A stretch of DNA of 64,000 bases from Mermis nigrescens (GCA_036768485.1 JAVLUZ010000724.1:124001-188000); one strand, 5' to 3'; positions 34,264-47,178 are shown, counted from the stretch's first letter. The notes: generated by a model not told the origin, from the letters alone. Numbers and translations are program-made.

Positions 34264-34920
34264 GTTTTCTATTTTACGGACTTTACCTATTTTTTGTTTT
34301 CCAGAAATTTTCCAACTCGGCCATGGATACAAAATTTCAAATCAAAGACATTAAAGTATCGATCATTTTAGCTTAAACTTTCCTAAACGAACCGTTATCA
34401 ATGAGAAGATTCAACAATGGAAAATTTTCCATTTTCCATTTTTCGGATTTTATTTATTTTTTCCATTTCCGAAGATTTTCCATCTTGGCTATTGATAAAG
34501 AATTTCAACTCAGGATATCAATATATCAATGATTTTAGCTTAGTATTACATAAAAAACCATTTTTAGTGAAAAATTCGAAAATGGGAAATGTCCCATTTA
34601 CCGTTTCCATTTTCCAGATTTTACCCATTTTTCTACTTTCCGGCGATTTTCCGCCTAAGCCATGGATACGGAGTTTCAACTCAGGACATCAAAATATCCA
34701 TGATTTTATCTTAATCTTTCATAAAAGAACCATTTTCAGTGAAAACATTCAGAAATGGGGAATTTTATTTCCTGTTCCCATTTCCCATTTTTCGGATTTA
34801 ACTCATTTTTCCATTTGAAGGTGATTTTTCCCATTTTTCCATTTTCTCACGATTTTTCATCATAAGCCTAATCTTTCCTGAAAGAACCAATTTTAATGAA
34901 AAAATTCGGAAATAATGATG
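34264..34920 (+). repeat. Tandem repeat, about four units of about 170 bp
   Basis: Each unit has CCATTTTCC-type pyrimidine words, (A/C)GGATTTTA, TTTTCC, ATGGATACAAAATTTCAA and AAACCATTTTTAGTGAAAA. Equivalent positions fall near 34273, 34443, 34611 and 34792. Open frames across it are repeat shadows. Confidence 0.75.
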
Positions 34921-35402
34921 GAACGTTTATTACATCATTTATGAGGTCAAAAGCAGTAAAAACGTCGAAATTCGCGCAATATTAGTATAAACATTCAAGT
35001 ACTTTTTACTCAAAAAGCGCCCTAAATTGATAAATTTTTGCATTTCTTAGTGTTGAAAGTGATATAATGCAGTTAAAACGGACTAAGAATGCTTTTAAAA
35101 TGCTATATTATCACGAAAAAACGTTTTATAGGCTATTTTTACCATTTTAATTTGATCATTAAAACAGCAAAAAAATCGTGAAGCTCAAATTAACTTATTT
35201 GGATTTTTTGGGATTTCACCGCCTCCCCTGCCGAATCTTGCAACCTATGGGAAGGTTGCAAGATTTTCAAAGGTCAAAAAATCGTCTTAAAATGATGGTA
35301 TGGCGAAAAAACACTATTTTTCAACGTTTCTCATTGAGCACTATCCACTGGCATCGAAAAATTGCGAAAAAAAAACAAAAAAAAATAAATTGAATTCTGG
35401 GC
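34910..35402 (+). repeat. Family H copy fused to a partial family A copy
   Basis: 34910-35250 follows 23960-24365 in order. From 35252 the family A interior (TTGCAAGATTTTCAAAGGTC to TTGAATTCTGGG) continues without its G/C-rich ends, so both are truncated at the join. Confidence 0.6.
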
Positions 35403-36177
35403 AAAGGCGTAACCAGGATTTTTCCCAGGAGTGGAGAGTCCGAAATTCTTTTATCTTAAAAGACGATAGAAACGTATAAAAATGCACCCTAGGTGTGCCA
35501 ATATGCCTTTTTTGGACTTTTCACATCGTCCTGCAACAATTAAAACGCAAAGAAAAAAATTTTAATGAAACTTTTTCATAGTTCTTTTAAAACGCGGGTA
35601 GGGCCTTAGATCAAGGAGAATTTAACGGAAAACTTAGCTGATAGATAGATAAAATAGACTGGCGCGAAGCGCTAAAATTTCCTTGTAGTTCCATGCCAGA
35701 ATGACTGAAAATTCATGGAACGCATGAAATGCTAATCTTTTGTAGGCTTGTCTTGTCTTGTCATACTAAGCACTTTAAATAAAATGAATGCGGTGCTGCT
35801 TTGATCATGGGGCTACTTAGACACTTTTGTGCAAATCTCTGTAAAACTTTAACCAACAGAAATAATCAAGTTCTACTTTTCGCGAATGTTATTCAGGTGT
35901 CTCACTTACTACGGAAACTTTAATCGCAGAATCTCATTGGCTTTGTGTTATTTTCTAAATAATAGGGGAAAAATTGAATGTAAAAGTTTTAATATTAAAT
36001 AAATTATGATTTTTAACTTTTTTGTATCAATTCATATTTCGGTCCCAGGCAGTCGTAGGTGCTTAATCTATCTAGCTAAAGAACTTTTGTTTTTAAGCAA
36101 TTATGGCTGATTTATAAAGTATCGTTTTTAGGGGCTACTTTGATCACCCTATGGATTACTTTGATCAGGGTGAGTAA

Positions 36178-36623
36178 CATGCATTCCCATAGGGGGGTGA
36201 GGGGGGTATTACCCCCACCTCAGGGTGCGAGACTTGAATCACTGTCGGACGATTTTGAGCTATCAAACATTTTCTGCATGATTTTTGGGTATAAAAGCAG
36301 CGAAGATACTAAAATTTTTCGGCGCTTCGCGCCGACTAATACATTCTGTTTTGTTTACCCATAAAATACCTAGAATGAACTTTAAATGATCTGAAAAGTG
36401 TAAATTTTTGATGAATTCTTATATTTTTTACTTACAAGAGCAACGAAACTAGTCAGAATGGTACAAAACGTAGTTAAAAATGCAGTTTTTTACATTAAAA
36501 TATGCTATATATGACGTTTTAGCTATTTTTCATATTTGACCTGCAAAAAAGGCTAGACTCTTAATTTAGTGGCCCTAAATTTTGGGATTTCACCCCCTGG
36601 ACTTTCGACCTTGGGAAACTATG
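36178..36623. mobile_element. Family H hAT-type element (446 bp), nested
   Basis: CATGCATTCCCATAGG at the left and TTGGGAAACTATG at the right, with GTGAGTAA exactly on both sides (36170-36177 and 36624-36631). It holds GGCGCTTCGCGCC at 36321-36333. Confidence 0.88.
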
Positions 36624-36732
36624 GTGAGTAACATTGATCGCACGCTAATTTTGCAGCTCTTTTCATTTTTTGTTGGGTTAATTTGATCATCCACCCGCTC
36701 CGCTTCGATCACCCTACTGCTAGGGTCACCAT

Positions 36733-36969
36733 CATACCTGGGCGTGGGGGGTTTGGGGGTATGCACCCTCCCCAGAAACCAAAATACCCCCAGAATTCTA
36801 TATTTGAAATTTTTTGTTTTTTTTCGCAATTTTTTGATGCAAATGGATAGTGCTCAAAGAGAAACGTTGAAAAATGGTGTTTTTTCGCCATACCACCATT
36901 TTAAAGGCTATTTTTTACCTTTGAAAAAATCTTGCACTTCCCTCAGAGCTTTGGTGCCGCGCACCTATG
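36733..36969 (-). mobile_element. Family A MITE (237 bp)
   Basis: CATACCTGGGCG to GCGCACCTATG, with GTCACCAT and GTCATCAT at the flanks (7 of 8). Confidence 0.9.
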
Positions 36970-37847
36970 GTCATCATGTTAGGTGATCAAGCTAACCCAT
37001 GACAAGTGGGTTCCTTTTGATTATACACAGATTTCTAAAAAAATTAGCAAACAAACCTCAAAATAGTCATTTCATCTTTGAAAAGGTCATGTTATTCCAG
37101 AAGTCGAGTTTTACTGACAGAAAACAGTTGTAAGCTGAGAAAAAGAAAAAAACGTGATAGTGATCAACGCAACCCACTCCAAAAGTACCGGTGATGGCAT
37201 AACAAAAAAATTTTAGTCCTCTGTGCAACTGATTTAATGCTAGTTTTGTTCATCATCTAGTTGAGGATTGGTTGGTCAATTCGCCCAAATCATGTTGTAA
37301 ATTCACCTAGCCTGGAAATTTTTAAACACAAACTCAATACTTTCAACCTGTCTATTATTTTGAAGTGCGTGCATATGTTGTCATTCTTGTGACTTCATGT
37401 CCCTATTGCTAACGTTATAGTCGTATATGTTGTAATGTGTGTCATTCGAAAACTCGTCATTTTTTTTCATCGAAAGTTACATCCTTTTTTGTATTTGTGT
37501 TTTTCCCGGAGTTGCAATAAAAGATTTGATCTAGATCTCGATCTTGAAATCATAATTCATTCTCAGTGATCAGCACCTTTACTAAAACTACCCATAAATT
37601 AAATTCATGGCACTGTTTAGCATTGCAATCAAAGTAACCCACCGGGTGGGTCACTTTGATCACAAAAATAGTTCTTGAAAAAAAAATTGTACCCCAAAGG
37701 AAAAGTAGTTCAGGGTGCCAAAAAGTATGTTCAATAGAGGAGATGTGATAGTTCAAAACAGTACCAATATGATCTAAAAATCTTTTGCAGATAAAGAATG
37801 GCAAGTGATCAAAGTTAAATTACTCGAATTTTGATCAAAGTAGCCCC

Positions 37848-38175
37848 ACGTCACCTTACAAAGCGCACGAATTTTCGGCATACTGTTTAATTTCTATTGA
37901 CTACGAATGTTTGCAAACAGGTAATCTTCTCATGGTGACAAACGCTTTGTATCTCTGTGTTGCCTCCAAGTTAAGATAATAGCCAAAACTAGAAGATCAG
38001 CGCGAAGCGCCGAATTTTCTGGGTTTACTCTCAAAAAAATCATAGCAGAAGAGTGTTATGCAACCGCATTGCTCCATTTCAAGAAATTCTAAATTTTTGC
38101 CAAGGGAAATTTCTCTCCCTACCCCAACTGGCTACGCCAGTGATTCTAGGGGTATTCTGATTTCTGGGTGGGGAA
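37848..38175. other. Unassigned, with one palindrome
   Basis: GCGCGAAGCGCCGAATTTT at 38000-38018. Otherwise nothing recognisable. Confidence 0.4.
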
Positions 38176-38380
38176 CATAGGTGGGCGGTACCTAAATTCT
38201 GGGGTGCAAGATTTTTTAAAGGTCAAAAAAGGGGCCTTGAAAATGGTGGTATGGCGAAAAAACACCCTTTTTCAACGTTTCTCATTGAGCACTATCCATT
38301 GGCATCAAAAAATTGCTAAAAAAACAAAAAAAACTTCCCAAAAATTGAATTCTGGGGGGGTGTTTTAGTTTCTGGGAAAG
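38176..38380 (+). mobile_element. Family A MITE, right end missing
   Basis: ATAGGTGGGCGG start and full core. It stops after GAATTCTGGGGGGG...TTTCTGGG, where a tRNA-like repeat begins. Confidence 0.75.
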
Positions 38381-38464
38381 GCATTCGTGTAGCAGGTTCA
38401 CATAAGTAATATTGTAAAGGCATATGAACGCAGTTCGTAGCATCTGATGAAGTGGAAGAAAGTC

Positions 38465-38540
38465 GCTGCCAACCTGATTCAAAACGTGGAACTCTTGCTT
38501 CAAAGCCCAGAGCCTTAACCATTCTACTAATGCTGGTTCA
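38465..38540 (-). repeat. tRNA-like sequence, probable SINE head
   Basis: On the minus strand GAATGGTTAAGGC resembles a pol III A box, and GTTTTGAATCAGG a weakened B box, spaced as in Leu/Ser tRNAs. The stems do not close, so it is not a functional tRNA. Confidence 0.45.
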
Positions 38541-38622
38541 TTTCGAATAGAGAACGCATGGTATTTGTAATGCTTTGCATTGGTTTACCTGCTTATTAGG
38601 CTTAGAGGCTTAGTATCATGGA

Positions 38623-38744
38623 CTGACTAAAATGTTGGTGCCAGCATTTAAAATAAGCCTGAGTAATGGGATGTGATGAGCGACGCTGATCCCATTACTT
38701 AGGCTTATTTTAAATGCTGGCACCAACATTTTGGTCAGTCACAT
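38623..38744. repeat. Perfect-armed foldback of about 120 bp
   Basis: GACTGACTAAAATGTTGGTG... is mirrored by ...CACCAACATTTTGGTCAGTC. Arms of about 48 bp surround a loop of about 22 bases, with only one or two mismatches, so it should be young. The duplication is unclear. Confidence 0.85.
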
Positions 38745-38879
38745 GAATCTACAGAAACAAACCGAGCACTGCCTAATTTGTGTTCGACTTGACTCAATTC
38801 AAACCAGTTAGGTGGCAGCTTTCACCGAATACTACTTGCTGTATACGTACTTACAACGCGCCTATCTTAATACATATGT

Positions 38880-39000
38880 GAACCAGCTGCACCAATGCCC
38901 TGGAAAGTGCATACCCCATGCCCAGGTATGGTGGGGAGGGTATTTGGCCTTCTGGGGATTGCATACCCCCAAATCCCCTCCACCCCAAACCTAGGTGTAA
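38880..39000. repeat. Family A-type end fragments
   Basis: ATACCCCATGCCCAGGTATGG followed by CTTCTGGGGATTGCATACCCCC and ACCTAGGTGTA are A-type termini without a core between them. Confidence 0.5.
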
Positions 39001-39090
39001 TCGCATCCCATTACTTAGGCTCAAGGCACTTTAAACACTCCATTTCTATACAGCCTAAAGCATATTTCGCATTAATTTATGTGGTACTAC

Positions 39091-40998
39091 CAGGGAACAA
39101 CCGAAGCTTCGAGCTGGCTGCAGCTTCGGCCGAAGTTGGGTAGTTCTTTGCTTCGGCCGAAGGTCGAAGCAAGAAGGAAAAAAGGCCAAAGGCCGAAGCT
39201 TTTTTTCGAGGCACTTTTTTATTCACATTAAAGTTTAGACAATGTGCAATATAACTAACCCAAGACGACGCCATTCAGCTCAATTTATCTTCTAGTCGCC
39301 TTAAGTTTTGTTAAAATATGCTCACAACAGTAACTTTGACTATATAAACAGCAAGCAATCATGTACTAATAGCAAAAGCTGACTCATCTAAGCATTATAT
39401 CCGCTCCGCATCTGATTCCATTTTAGGAAAGTTCGACTATGAATGAATCAATAGTGAAAATGATGAGACACTTAAGGGAAAAGCCACCCCTTATTCCTGC
39501 ATGTCTCACATTTGAAGGCATGTCTTTGTTTACTCGAGCCATCTTTGTACTTGTTGTATATAGTGTGTCTATTGTGTACCAGTGTTTTTTTAACAATGTC
39601 CGTTTGTACATGTACAAGGATGGTCCCAAAAAGCCTTTGTATACATTTTGTACACGCAAATTTTTGTGTACTATATTATAGTACAGTAGCGATTTTAGTG
39701 TGGTAAAACAGGGTTTCCGATCTTTGATAGTGTATTTTAGCTAATTTATGGGTTTCTGACTCCAAAAATTACTAAAAATTGTCTCAAAATGGCGCGGAGT
39801 GCCGGAAAATTTGACATTTTTTCATTCTAACTGCAAATTCTGCCATTTTAAAGATATGTAGGACAAACAATTACTCATTTCAGCGTGAAGCGCTGAAAAT
39901 TTTCAGTAATTTTACACCTTTTTACAGTTTTTGTCTTCCCAAAAAATTTTGTATATTTTGTACACACAAATTTTTGGGTACTAGAATATGGTACAGTAGC
40001 GATTTTAGTGTGGTAAAAACAGAGTTGTTCGACTTTTGGTAGTGTATTTTAGCTAATTTATGGGTCTCTAAGGGCAAAAATCACTGAGGATCGTCTTAAA
40101 ACGGCGCGAAGCGCCGATAAATTTGACGTATTTCCTTTTGAAATGCTATTTCTGTCATTATAAAGATATGTAGAGCACAGAATTACTCATTTCGCGCGTA
40201 GCGCCGAAAATTTTACGAATTTCAGACCTTTTTTGCAATTTTTGTCTTCCCAAAAATCTTTGTACATGTACAAAGACAGTCCCAAAAATCTTTGTACATC
40301 GGGAAAAATCTGCCGAGTATAAAAAACACTTCTGTGTAATATTCTGTTTTGTATTAAATAATTGCTTCATGGTCGACGTGTTAACTTTCTTAAACTTCTG
40401 CATCAAATAATGGGAAGAAATCTCTATTTGCTTTTATGTCTACCTTACTTTTACAAATTTAAGTATCAGCATGAAAATAAGGAATTAATCAATTAATTGT
40501 TTTCATAATTCTCAAGAATTCCAGACTTTATTCCTAATAATACATTATATTTTTTATATATTCAGGATACTGAATCTGATCGGAATGCTGCGGGTGCACG
40601 TTTTTTGGTATAGCGGGTGCGGGTATCCGTTACATCCCTTGAATCTGATGATGATCAATACATATTAGCAGCTGATATAGATGAAATGTCCAATAAGAAA
40701 ATCAGTGCTAATGAAGAGAATTAATTGCGCTTTTGAATAAAATTTTTGCAATTATGACACTGTTTTATTACTTCATATTTACTCCTGAAACATAATCAAG
40801 CTTAACTTTCATATTCATGACTCAATTCGCAATTCATTCTTCATACTAATCAGAATTAGACTAAAGAATTTGTACAGATTCGGCCTTCGGCATTCGGCCG
40901 AAGCTTCAGCCTTCGGCCTTCGGCCGAAGCCGAAGCAAGAGCTGGCCGAAGCTTCGGCTTCGGCCGAAGCAAAATTTTGGAGCTTCGGTCATTCACTG
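39091..40998. mobile_element. hAT element (1908 bp) with (CGAAGC) termini and exact duplication
   Basis: CAGGGAACAACCGAAGC at the left and GCTTCGGTCATTCACTG at the right, with GGTACTAC on both sides (39083-39090 and 40999-41006). The terminal ~110 bases are GCTTCGGCC/GAAGCCGAAGC repeats. Near 40637-40723 a short open frame ends in an acidic tail (ESDDDQYILAADIDEM), possibly a transposase remnant. A family J element and another GCGGGTGCGGGTATCCG-type terminus near 40595-40650 are inserted. Confidence 0.92.
39580..40330. mobile_element. Family J element nested in the CGAAGC hAT
   Basis: CAGTGTTTTTTTAAC start. The end reads GAGTATAAAAAACACT. The flanks TTGTGTAC and CTGTGTAA agree at 6 of 8 positions. 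It holds GGCGCGAAGCGCC at 40103-40115. Confidence 0.82.
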
Positions 40999-41006
40999 GG
41001 TACTAC

Positions 41007-42225
41007 TGTGCCTGGTGCACACCTATATACCTTTTGTGTGTGCGGTTACTTAGCTTGCAGTAAACTCGAATAGTAGCGCATGTTCGCAGATTTTATAGGT
41101 TTTTGCATGCGCTGGTTCCATTTATGACATTTTTAAAGCACAGTCTTCAACACATAAGTAAATAAATTACCTTAAATGTGATAAAAGCGAGTCGGGGACT
41201 TTGACTGAGCAGGGTTACCAATGTCTTAGGCTTAGGCTTAGTTATGTGCATTCACATTGATGCCAGCGTATGGGCTAAGCCTGAGATGAATGGAGCGAAA
41301 ATTGCGGAGCGAGCGAAGCGAGCGGAGCAATGCAAATTATTAAGCCTCGCATCAGTAACAGGAGTCAGAATAATTCTATTTTCCGTGTTAATTCGTTGAA
41401 AATAATATTGAAATGAACTGGTGTACTGTCGTCGAGTGGTTAAGACTTCGGATTTCAAATCTAGAGGTTCACAGTTCGAGTCCAACATACTGCGACTTTC
41501 TGTTCTTTCATCTTGAGAAGCCTGACGTACTCCTGAAGTCGAAAAACTTCGATTCACGTAGAATCAATATTCACACACAAAGGGTGGGTGTGCACCAGGC
41601 ACAGTAATACCAATTTATGTTGCCAATTTTGGTCGTGCCCCCCCGAAATAAAATTCTGGATACGGGCCTGCTTGTATTAAACCTAAGGAAAGTCTATCCA
41701 CAAACAACGACTCAAAATATGACACATCTACGTTCCACTAGCTGACTCATTCAACGGTTCGGTTGGTTCGGTTCCGCTTCAATTCACTCTTCTCTTTCAA
41801 TTTGACGAATCGCTGCTTCACTACTGTGTGCTGACAAGAGAATACAGTAATCCTCTCTGAAGAAATCACAATGTAAGGCGTAAAACCTATTACCAAAAAA
41901 TAAAATGAATTGCTTATAAGCACCAGGTGTAAAACAAAGATTAGGGCTTGATACTTAATAAAAAAGTTCAGTTAGGAAACCGTATGCGTATTTGGTTTTT
42001 TAAAGTTACGCAACAGGTGCCTATCATGCATGTACTTGGGGAGATTGGGGAAGGGACTTTTAACCCTTCACAGAATTGCTCCTGACCCCCAGTTTAATGT
42101 AAAGCATAAAGGTTCAAACTGTACAGTGTGAAGGAATGATAATTAAGTAAGCATGTTAGATATCAATTAGCATACTTTTATACGGTATATATAGTTGTAA
42201 GTTAAGTCGGTTTGACGGGAAATAC
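41007..42225. other. Unassigned, apart from a tRNA-like sequence
   Basis: No gene recognised. A GCGAGCGAAGCGAGCGGAGC run lies at 41301-41327. Confidence 0.35.
41428..41497 (+). repeat. tRNA-like sequence with intact A and B boxes (SINE head or tRNA pseudogene)
   Basis: GTCGAGTGGTTAAGAC fits the A box of Leu/Ser tRNAs, and AGTTCGAGTCC (41473-41483) fits the B box. GTCGTCG pairs with CTGCGAC with one mismatch, but the anticodon and T stems do not close. Transcription by pol III is possible but a working tRNA is unlikely. Confidence 0.5.
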
Positions 42226-42431
42226 CTACAGTCTATTTCACGAAACCTTGTGCGTGGAAATCAATTTTCAGCGATCTATCGAGCAGCTACAAAAGTTGTC
42301 TCTTGGCAGCTTACTGTAATTTTACTATGCACAGTATCATGATTGCTTCTTCTGTTTAAATGGCTTTTGTAATCGATTTACGTCAATTCAGGAATTGTGT
42401 TCCGTGCACAAGGTTTTTTGAAACAGATTAT
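42226..42431. mobile_element. Family E-like MITE (diverged)
   Basis: TACAGTCTATTTCACGAAACC at the left, GGTTTTTTGAAACAGATTATA at the right. Confidence 0.6.
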
Positions 42432-42689
42432 ACTTATGTACGCCAAACCGCTTAAGCGTACCTATGGGACTTACCAAAATAATACCTAGGCTTATCTGAG
42501 CGCTAATCAGGTGGGTAGGGGCATTAATCACGAACCAACCTATTTGACTTGGAAAAATTCGACAAATCGTCATAGAAATAGCTAAAATCATCAGAAAAAT
42601 ACACATTATTCCCTATTGCCATCAACTATTTTTTGACGACGGGGGGGCGCCCCCGCCCTCCTCTAGATCCGCGCCTGCTTGCACGCAAC

Positions 42690-45228
42690 TCAGTGTGAGT
42701 GCCTCACACAATTTAATGATAGAGGACTAAATTCTCTAAATGTCCTTTTTTGTTATCTGAATTTTGAATTATATAGTTTATAATTTGGAGTGTAAAGAGT
42801 CTGCATATCTCGCGATGAAAAGATACATTTTGGTCGATTTTTCGACTTACTTATGCCTACCAAATTTTTTTTGAGTACCCAAAAGACTTTTTATGGAAAA
42901 GTACTAAGCTTCAAGGGTAAACACGACGAACTTGACCACGTTCGTGTAAGATCAATACGGAATTTGTTTTCGCAGTTTAAGTTTACACTCAGAAAATGGA
43001 CGCAAGAAACACGTTTTTACCTCCCTTCAGGTTGTGAACCGCTCTGGTAAAAAATCGGGATGTGCGCAGTATCATAAAAATAAAGTACGTCTTAAGGCTT
43101 ACACATCACACTTGGGTGTGTTTCTTCAAACTCAATACACAATTATTAGAAGTCAACTGTCAACTACTGGTTTTGGATTGAATTTCGCGAAGTATTTTAA
43201 AAATAAAGTGTATGTCAATAATTACTCGTTGCACTTGATCGCGTTTCTTTACACTCAAAACTGAGCTATTTTTTGAAAAGTAAATTTCTGATTTTGGGGT
43301 AAAAAAATACGTTTCTGGTATGTTTTTGTCCGTAAACTTCTTCCGATATGAGTTGGGACTAGACATGTAATAGAGGCGATGAGGGATCCCCCACCCAAAA
43401 TCGGTCGTCCCCCCAAAATCAGAAAATTTTCGACCCTCCCTCCGATTTTCAGATAAACTTGCGATTTTTGGCCGTTTTTAGCCAAAAATTTGAGGTCATT
43501 CACCCCCCCTCCTCGTAGAAATGGCCGCGGACCCCCTCCCAAAATTTTGAGCTGTTATATTTATGCTTTAGACATGATTCTAATTATGAAAGTATAAAAT
43601 ATTGGTACTTAGTATCGAGGATCACACATGCGCATACGCGTCATAAATTAATTACATGAAATATTGAGATATTGTAGAGATGTAAAGTTAACAATAAAAA
43701 ATTATTTCACTTCCAGAGAGCGTTGCAAAACATTTTTTTCATAATGTTTTCGATAACGTCAAGATAACGAATCTGACTGTAAGGTTTCTTTACACTAATT
43801 ATTTATGTGAAGTTTACACTGAAAATTATCTTTAGTACCAGAGCGTTGCAATGGCTCAATTTTTTCAAAATGTTCTCCGTATGTCAGGATTACAAATCTG
43901 ACTGTAAGTTTTCTTTACACCCATGTGTAGACTTAACACTGAAACTTAATTTAAGATCTGGAGGATTACAGAAACAATTTTTTACCCGTTATATTAGGAT
44001 TACGAATTTGACTTCAAATTTTCCTGACGCCAAGTGAGGTTTACACTGAAAACTCATTCCAATCCCATTACGTTGTAAATAGTAAAAATTTTTTGTTAAA
44101 CTGTTCTCGGGAACATCAGGATTACCAAGGACTTTAATTTTTGTTTACATTCAATTATTGTATTAGGTTTACACCAAAAAATAGGTTTAATCTGAGAGCT
44201 TTCGGGATTGTAATTCTTAAAACTCTTCCTGCCAACATTGAAAAAGTACGAATCACACTTAAAATTTTCGATCTGCTTAAATAAAATATTTCGGCTGTTC
44301 GAGCACAATTTTGTTTCCTACGTTCTTGGACTGCTTCCATTATTTCGGCATGTTACTGTATGCATTTACTGACTAATTTACTCCAATTGAAGGCACTTAT
44401 TATAGCAATGAAAAATGCTCCGATGCGACAAAAAAGACGAGTTTACTTGGGATTACGGATTATTAAGGATGTGAAAGGAGAGGACTAGGAGAAAATTATA
44501 TATGTATATCTCGCAAAATATGCTCAAAATCAGACTTTGTCTAAGAAAAGCAAAAAATCAAAGTACATTCTACGGCTTCTGAAAAATGTAACCTTCTTTA
44601 AATAATTTTCAATGCTTCACGTAACTGTGTATCGACATAATCTAAAACTTGTACTTTTTGCTAATCGCTTGCAAGTTGCAACGCTGACTTTCTTCCTATC
44701 GTGACTGATAGAAAACTAACTACAATTATATTAGAATTTTTTTCATTTCGATATTAATAGCATTACAGCAAGCAAACCTTGCGTCAATTAGTTGTGCACA
44801 CAGCGGTTGCAGGAATTCGCGTGTAAATACATTTTGTCTGTTTCGCATAAGCTCACGCATATTCTGCTATTTTATACCAACAATTTATTTGATTGTCTTG
44901 AATTGCTGTTTCATTCAATTGGATTACAAAGTCGCTCCTAGTGTACTACATCTACTACTTCATAACTGCTGCTTAGCTGACTTGCTGCTTTTTCGATCGT
45001 TTCTTTTGCTTCAATATTTTATTTCAATTTGCAGGCCGCAGAATATACTTCGATTTTTTTGCGTTGTCTAGAGAAAGTCTGATTATTAGCAGTTTTCGCG
45101 ACCTCAGGCATATACATAGATAGCTTTCTCCTAGTCTCCTCCTTTCACATCCTTAATAATCCGTAATCCCAAGTATATTCGTCTTTTTTGTTCCATCTGA
45201 GCATTTTTATTTGCTAGTAAATAAAATA
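42690..45228 (+). repeat. Composite long repeat, copy 2
   Basis: It enters at a block matching 55530-55700, contains tandem units around 43680-44110, and ends in the inverted-repeat module (44395-44590 against about 45000-45228). It lacks both family A insertions present in copy 1. Confidence 0.7.
43367..43567. mobile_element. Family G C-rich short element in composite copy 2
   Basis: CTAGACAT and TTAGACAT flank a C-rich interior ending AATTTTGAGCTGTTATATTTATG. It is absent from copies 1 and 3, so it is an insertion, but its exact ends are uncertain. Confidence 0.55.
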
Positions 45229-45246
45229 TATATGGATAGCCGGGAC

Positions 45247-45514
45247 TATACCTAGGCGTGGGGGTTGGGGGTACGCACCCCCAAAAATCTAAATACCCCC
45301 CCAAAATCAAAATTCCGCCTCAGAATTCAATTTTTGAAAATGTTTTTGTTTTTGTTTTTATCCTCGCTATTTTTTTATGCCAATGGATAGTGCTCGATGA
45401 GAAATGGCGAAAAATGGTGTTTTTCGCCATGCCACCATTTCTAAGGTCATTTTTTAACCTTTGAAAAAAATCTTGCACCCCCTCTCCCCAGAACTTTGGT
45501 GCCGCGCACCTATG
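45247..45514 (-). mobile_element. Family A MITE (268 bp)
   Basis: TATACCTAGGCG to GCGCACCTATG, with flanks GCCGGGAC and GCTGGGAC (7 of 8). Confidence 0.88.
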
Positions 45515-45672
45515 GCTGGGACTCGGACTACGGACTTCCTTTGCTGGCTAAGGGACTAGCGGATTCATGAAGGTACATATATTATATAATGTTCAAAATA
45601 TGAGTAAAATCTTGAACATTATAGCTTGAACTCGTCTAGCAAAGAATCTCTCTTTTTCATACGATTTCCCAC

Positions 45673-45836
45673 CAGGCACGTCGCTGGCCCTTCTATTTTG
45701 GGGGGACCAACCCCAATTTTGGGGGGTCTAAGCCAAAAATAGCACAAAATAACGTGCAAAAAGTCCTATTTTCCGTGTTTTTCTGAATTTGAGGGGGGGG
45801 GTCCGGACCCTCCAGTCCCCCATAGCTACGTGCCTG
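45673..45836 (-). mobile_element. Family D MITE (164 bp)
   Basis: CAGGCACGTCGCTGG to AGCTACGTGCCTG, with TTTCCCAC exactly on both sides (45665-45672 and 45837-45844). Opposite orientation to the copy at 276-438. Confidence 0.92.
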
Positions 45837-47178
45837 TTTCCCACTGGCATTTCTTCCCGGATAGCAGCAAGCTTTTTCCGTATAAATCTTCATTATTATC
45901 AAGCGTCTGTTACCTTTCACATTATTTTAAATCTTTTCGCTATTAACATAATATTCCTCGTTGTTTGCAGTAGGTATCTGTTGCATTTTCTTCATGTCAA
46001 AATTGTTTATAGTTCGCAGTAGGATTAGGTACCATGTGTCATTTCTCGCTTCTTTTGTATCCGTTCACTAATAACAGCTCGCTTCCTTCACCTCTTTTTT
46101 CCTTCTTTCCTTTTTTCTCTTTTAGTTGTTTGTTCATTTATCCTTTATTCTCTACTTGTTTATTCATTCTTTTTTATTAATTCTTTTCCTTTTGAAATTA
46201 TTATTATTATTATTATTAATTTCATTTTTTATTTTCATCGTCATCTTTGTCGTTTTTATGTCGATAGATATCCCGTGAAGAAGTCTAGAGGGTCTGACTG
46301 GACTTCCACATTACCAATCAGTCTCAAACCGACCGAAAAAAATTAAATTCAGAAAAAATTTCATTTTTTTAAATTTTTTAAATGTCAACAGATAAAGTAT
46401 GAGAAGCGCTGAAAAATCATATTTTTCATCTTCCAGCATAAACATTCCGGCACTTTTTTGACTAACTTTTAAACATCAGGCGGCCGACTGGTTCACTTTT
46501 TGTCTCATAAGTATAAAGTTTATAAACATTACTTGAAAGTTTGTACCCTATATTAAACACACTTCCATTTAAATATCTTCAGTACGGCGTGTGCTTTGCG
46601 TGCGATTATGACGAATATGATACAGTGTCTAACAAGTTCTTACAGGTACATATTCATGTGGGCGTACATATAGAAAAGTCATATTATCATTTGTGTTTGC
46701 TGCATCTTCATTTCGCATTATCAGTACCTACATATATCGTTACTATTTTTCGCTTCGTCGTTACCTGCTCGATCGATACAAATAAAAATTGAAGGAAAAA
46801 TGCTGTTTTTTATCACTTCAATAATTTGATTATTTATTTGATATGCTATTCTCTAGCTGTTTCGAATCGCGCAATAGCAAGATTATTGACTCTGGCGTCG
46901 ACTTGAATAAACAAACGATTGATGATGCGGAAGTGAGCTTCAAAATTAAAATTATTACAAATCGAGTTAGAAATCAAAGCATAAAATAAATATTTTGAGA
47001 ACTAACAAATTAATTCGGATGACTCATCCAAGAACGAAATTCGAAAATCCATTTTCTACGGTAAACCCACAGAAAATGTCGAGATTTAGGCCTTTCTGAA
47101 TGAAAAAGATAAAAAATTCACGAAACATATCGAAAAATTATCAAAAGAGATGCTTAGTCTGACTTCAAGTGTTGGAAC
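45837..47178. other. Intergenic sequence upstream of ACSL
   Basis: Pyrimidine-rich low-complexity sequence at 46080-46250 (TTCC/CTTT words and an ATT run). No exon encoding an N-terminal membrane anchor for ACSL was recognised here, nor a clear promoter. Confidence 0.4.

Larger units (their letters stand above)
35812..37847. mobile_element. About 2-kb element with GGGGCTACTTTGATCA ends and many TTTGATCA words
   Basis: GGGGCTACTT at about 35812 is mirrored by GATCAAAGTAGCCCC ending at 37847. More than ten TTTGATCA/GTGATCA words are spread across both ends, and a near-perfect palindrome centred on ACCCACCGGGTGGGT lies at 37626-37660. A family H and a family A element are inserted. No transposase frame seen. 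The duplication is unresolved. Confidence 0.6.

Noticed and set aside
41428..41497. Functional tRNA gene
   Set aside because: A and B boxes are good, but the anticodon and T stems do not pair and no standard anticodon loop forms.
46541..46792. 83-codon open frame with several Cys and His
   Set aside because: No recognisable motif, AT-rich composition, no convincing splice sites. Left as intergenic.
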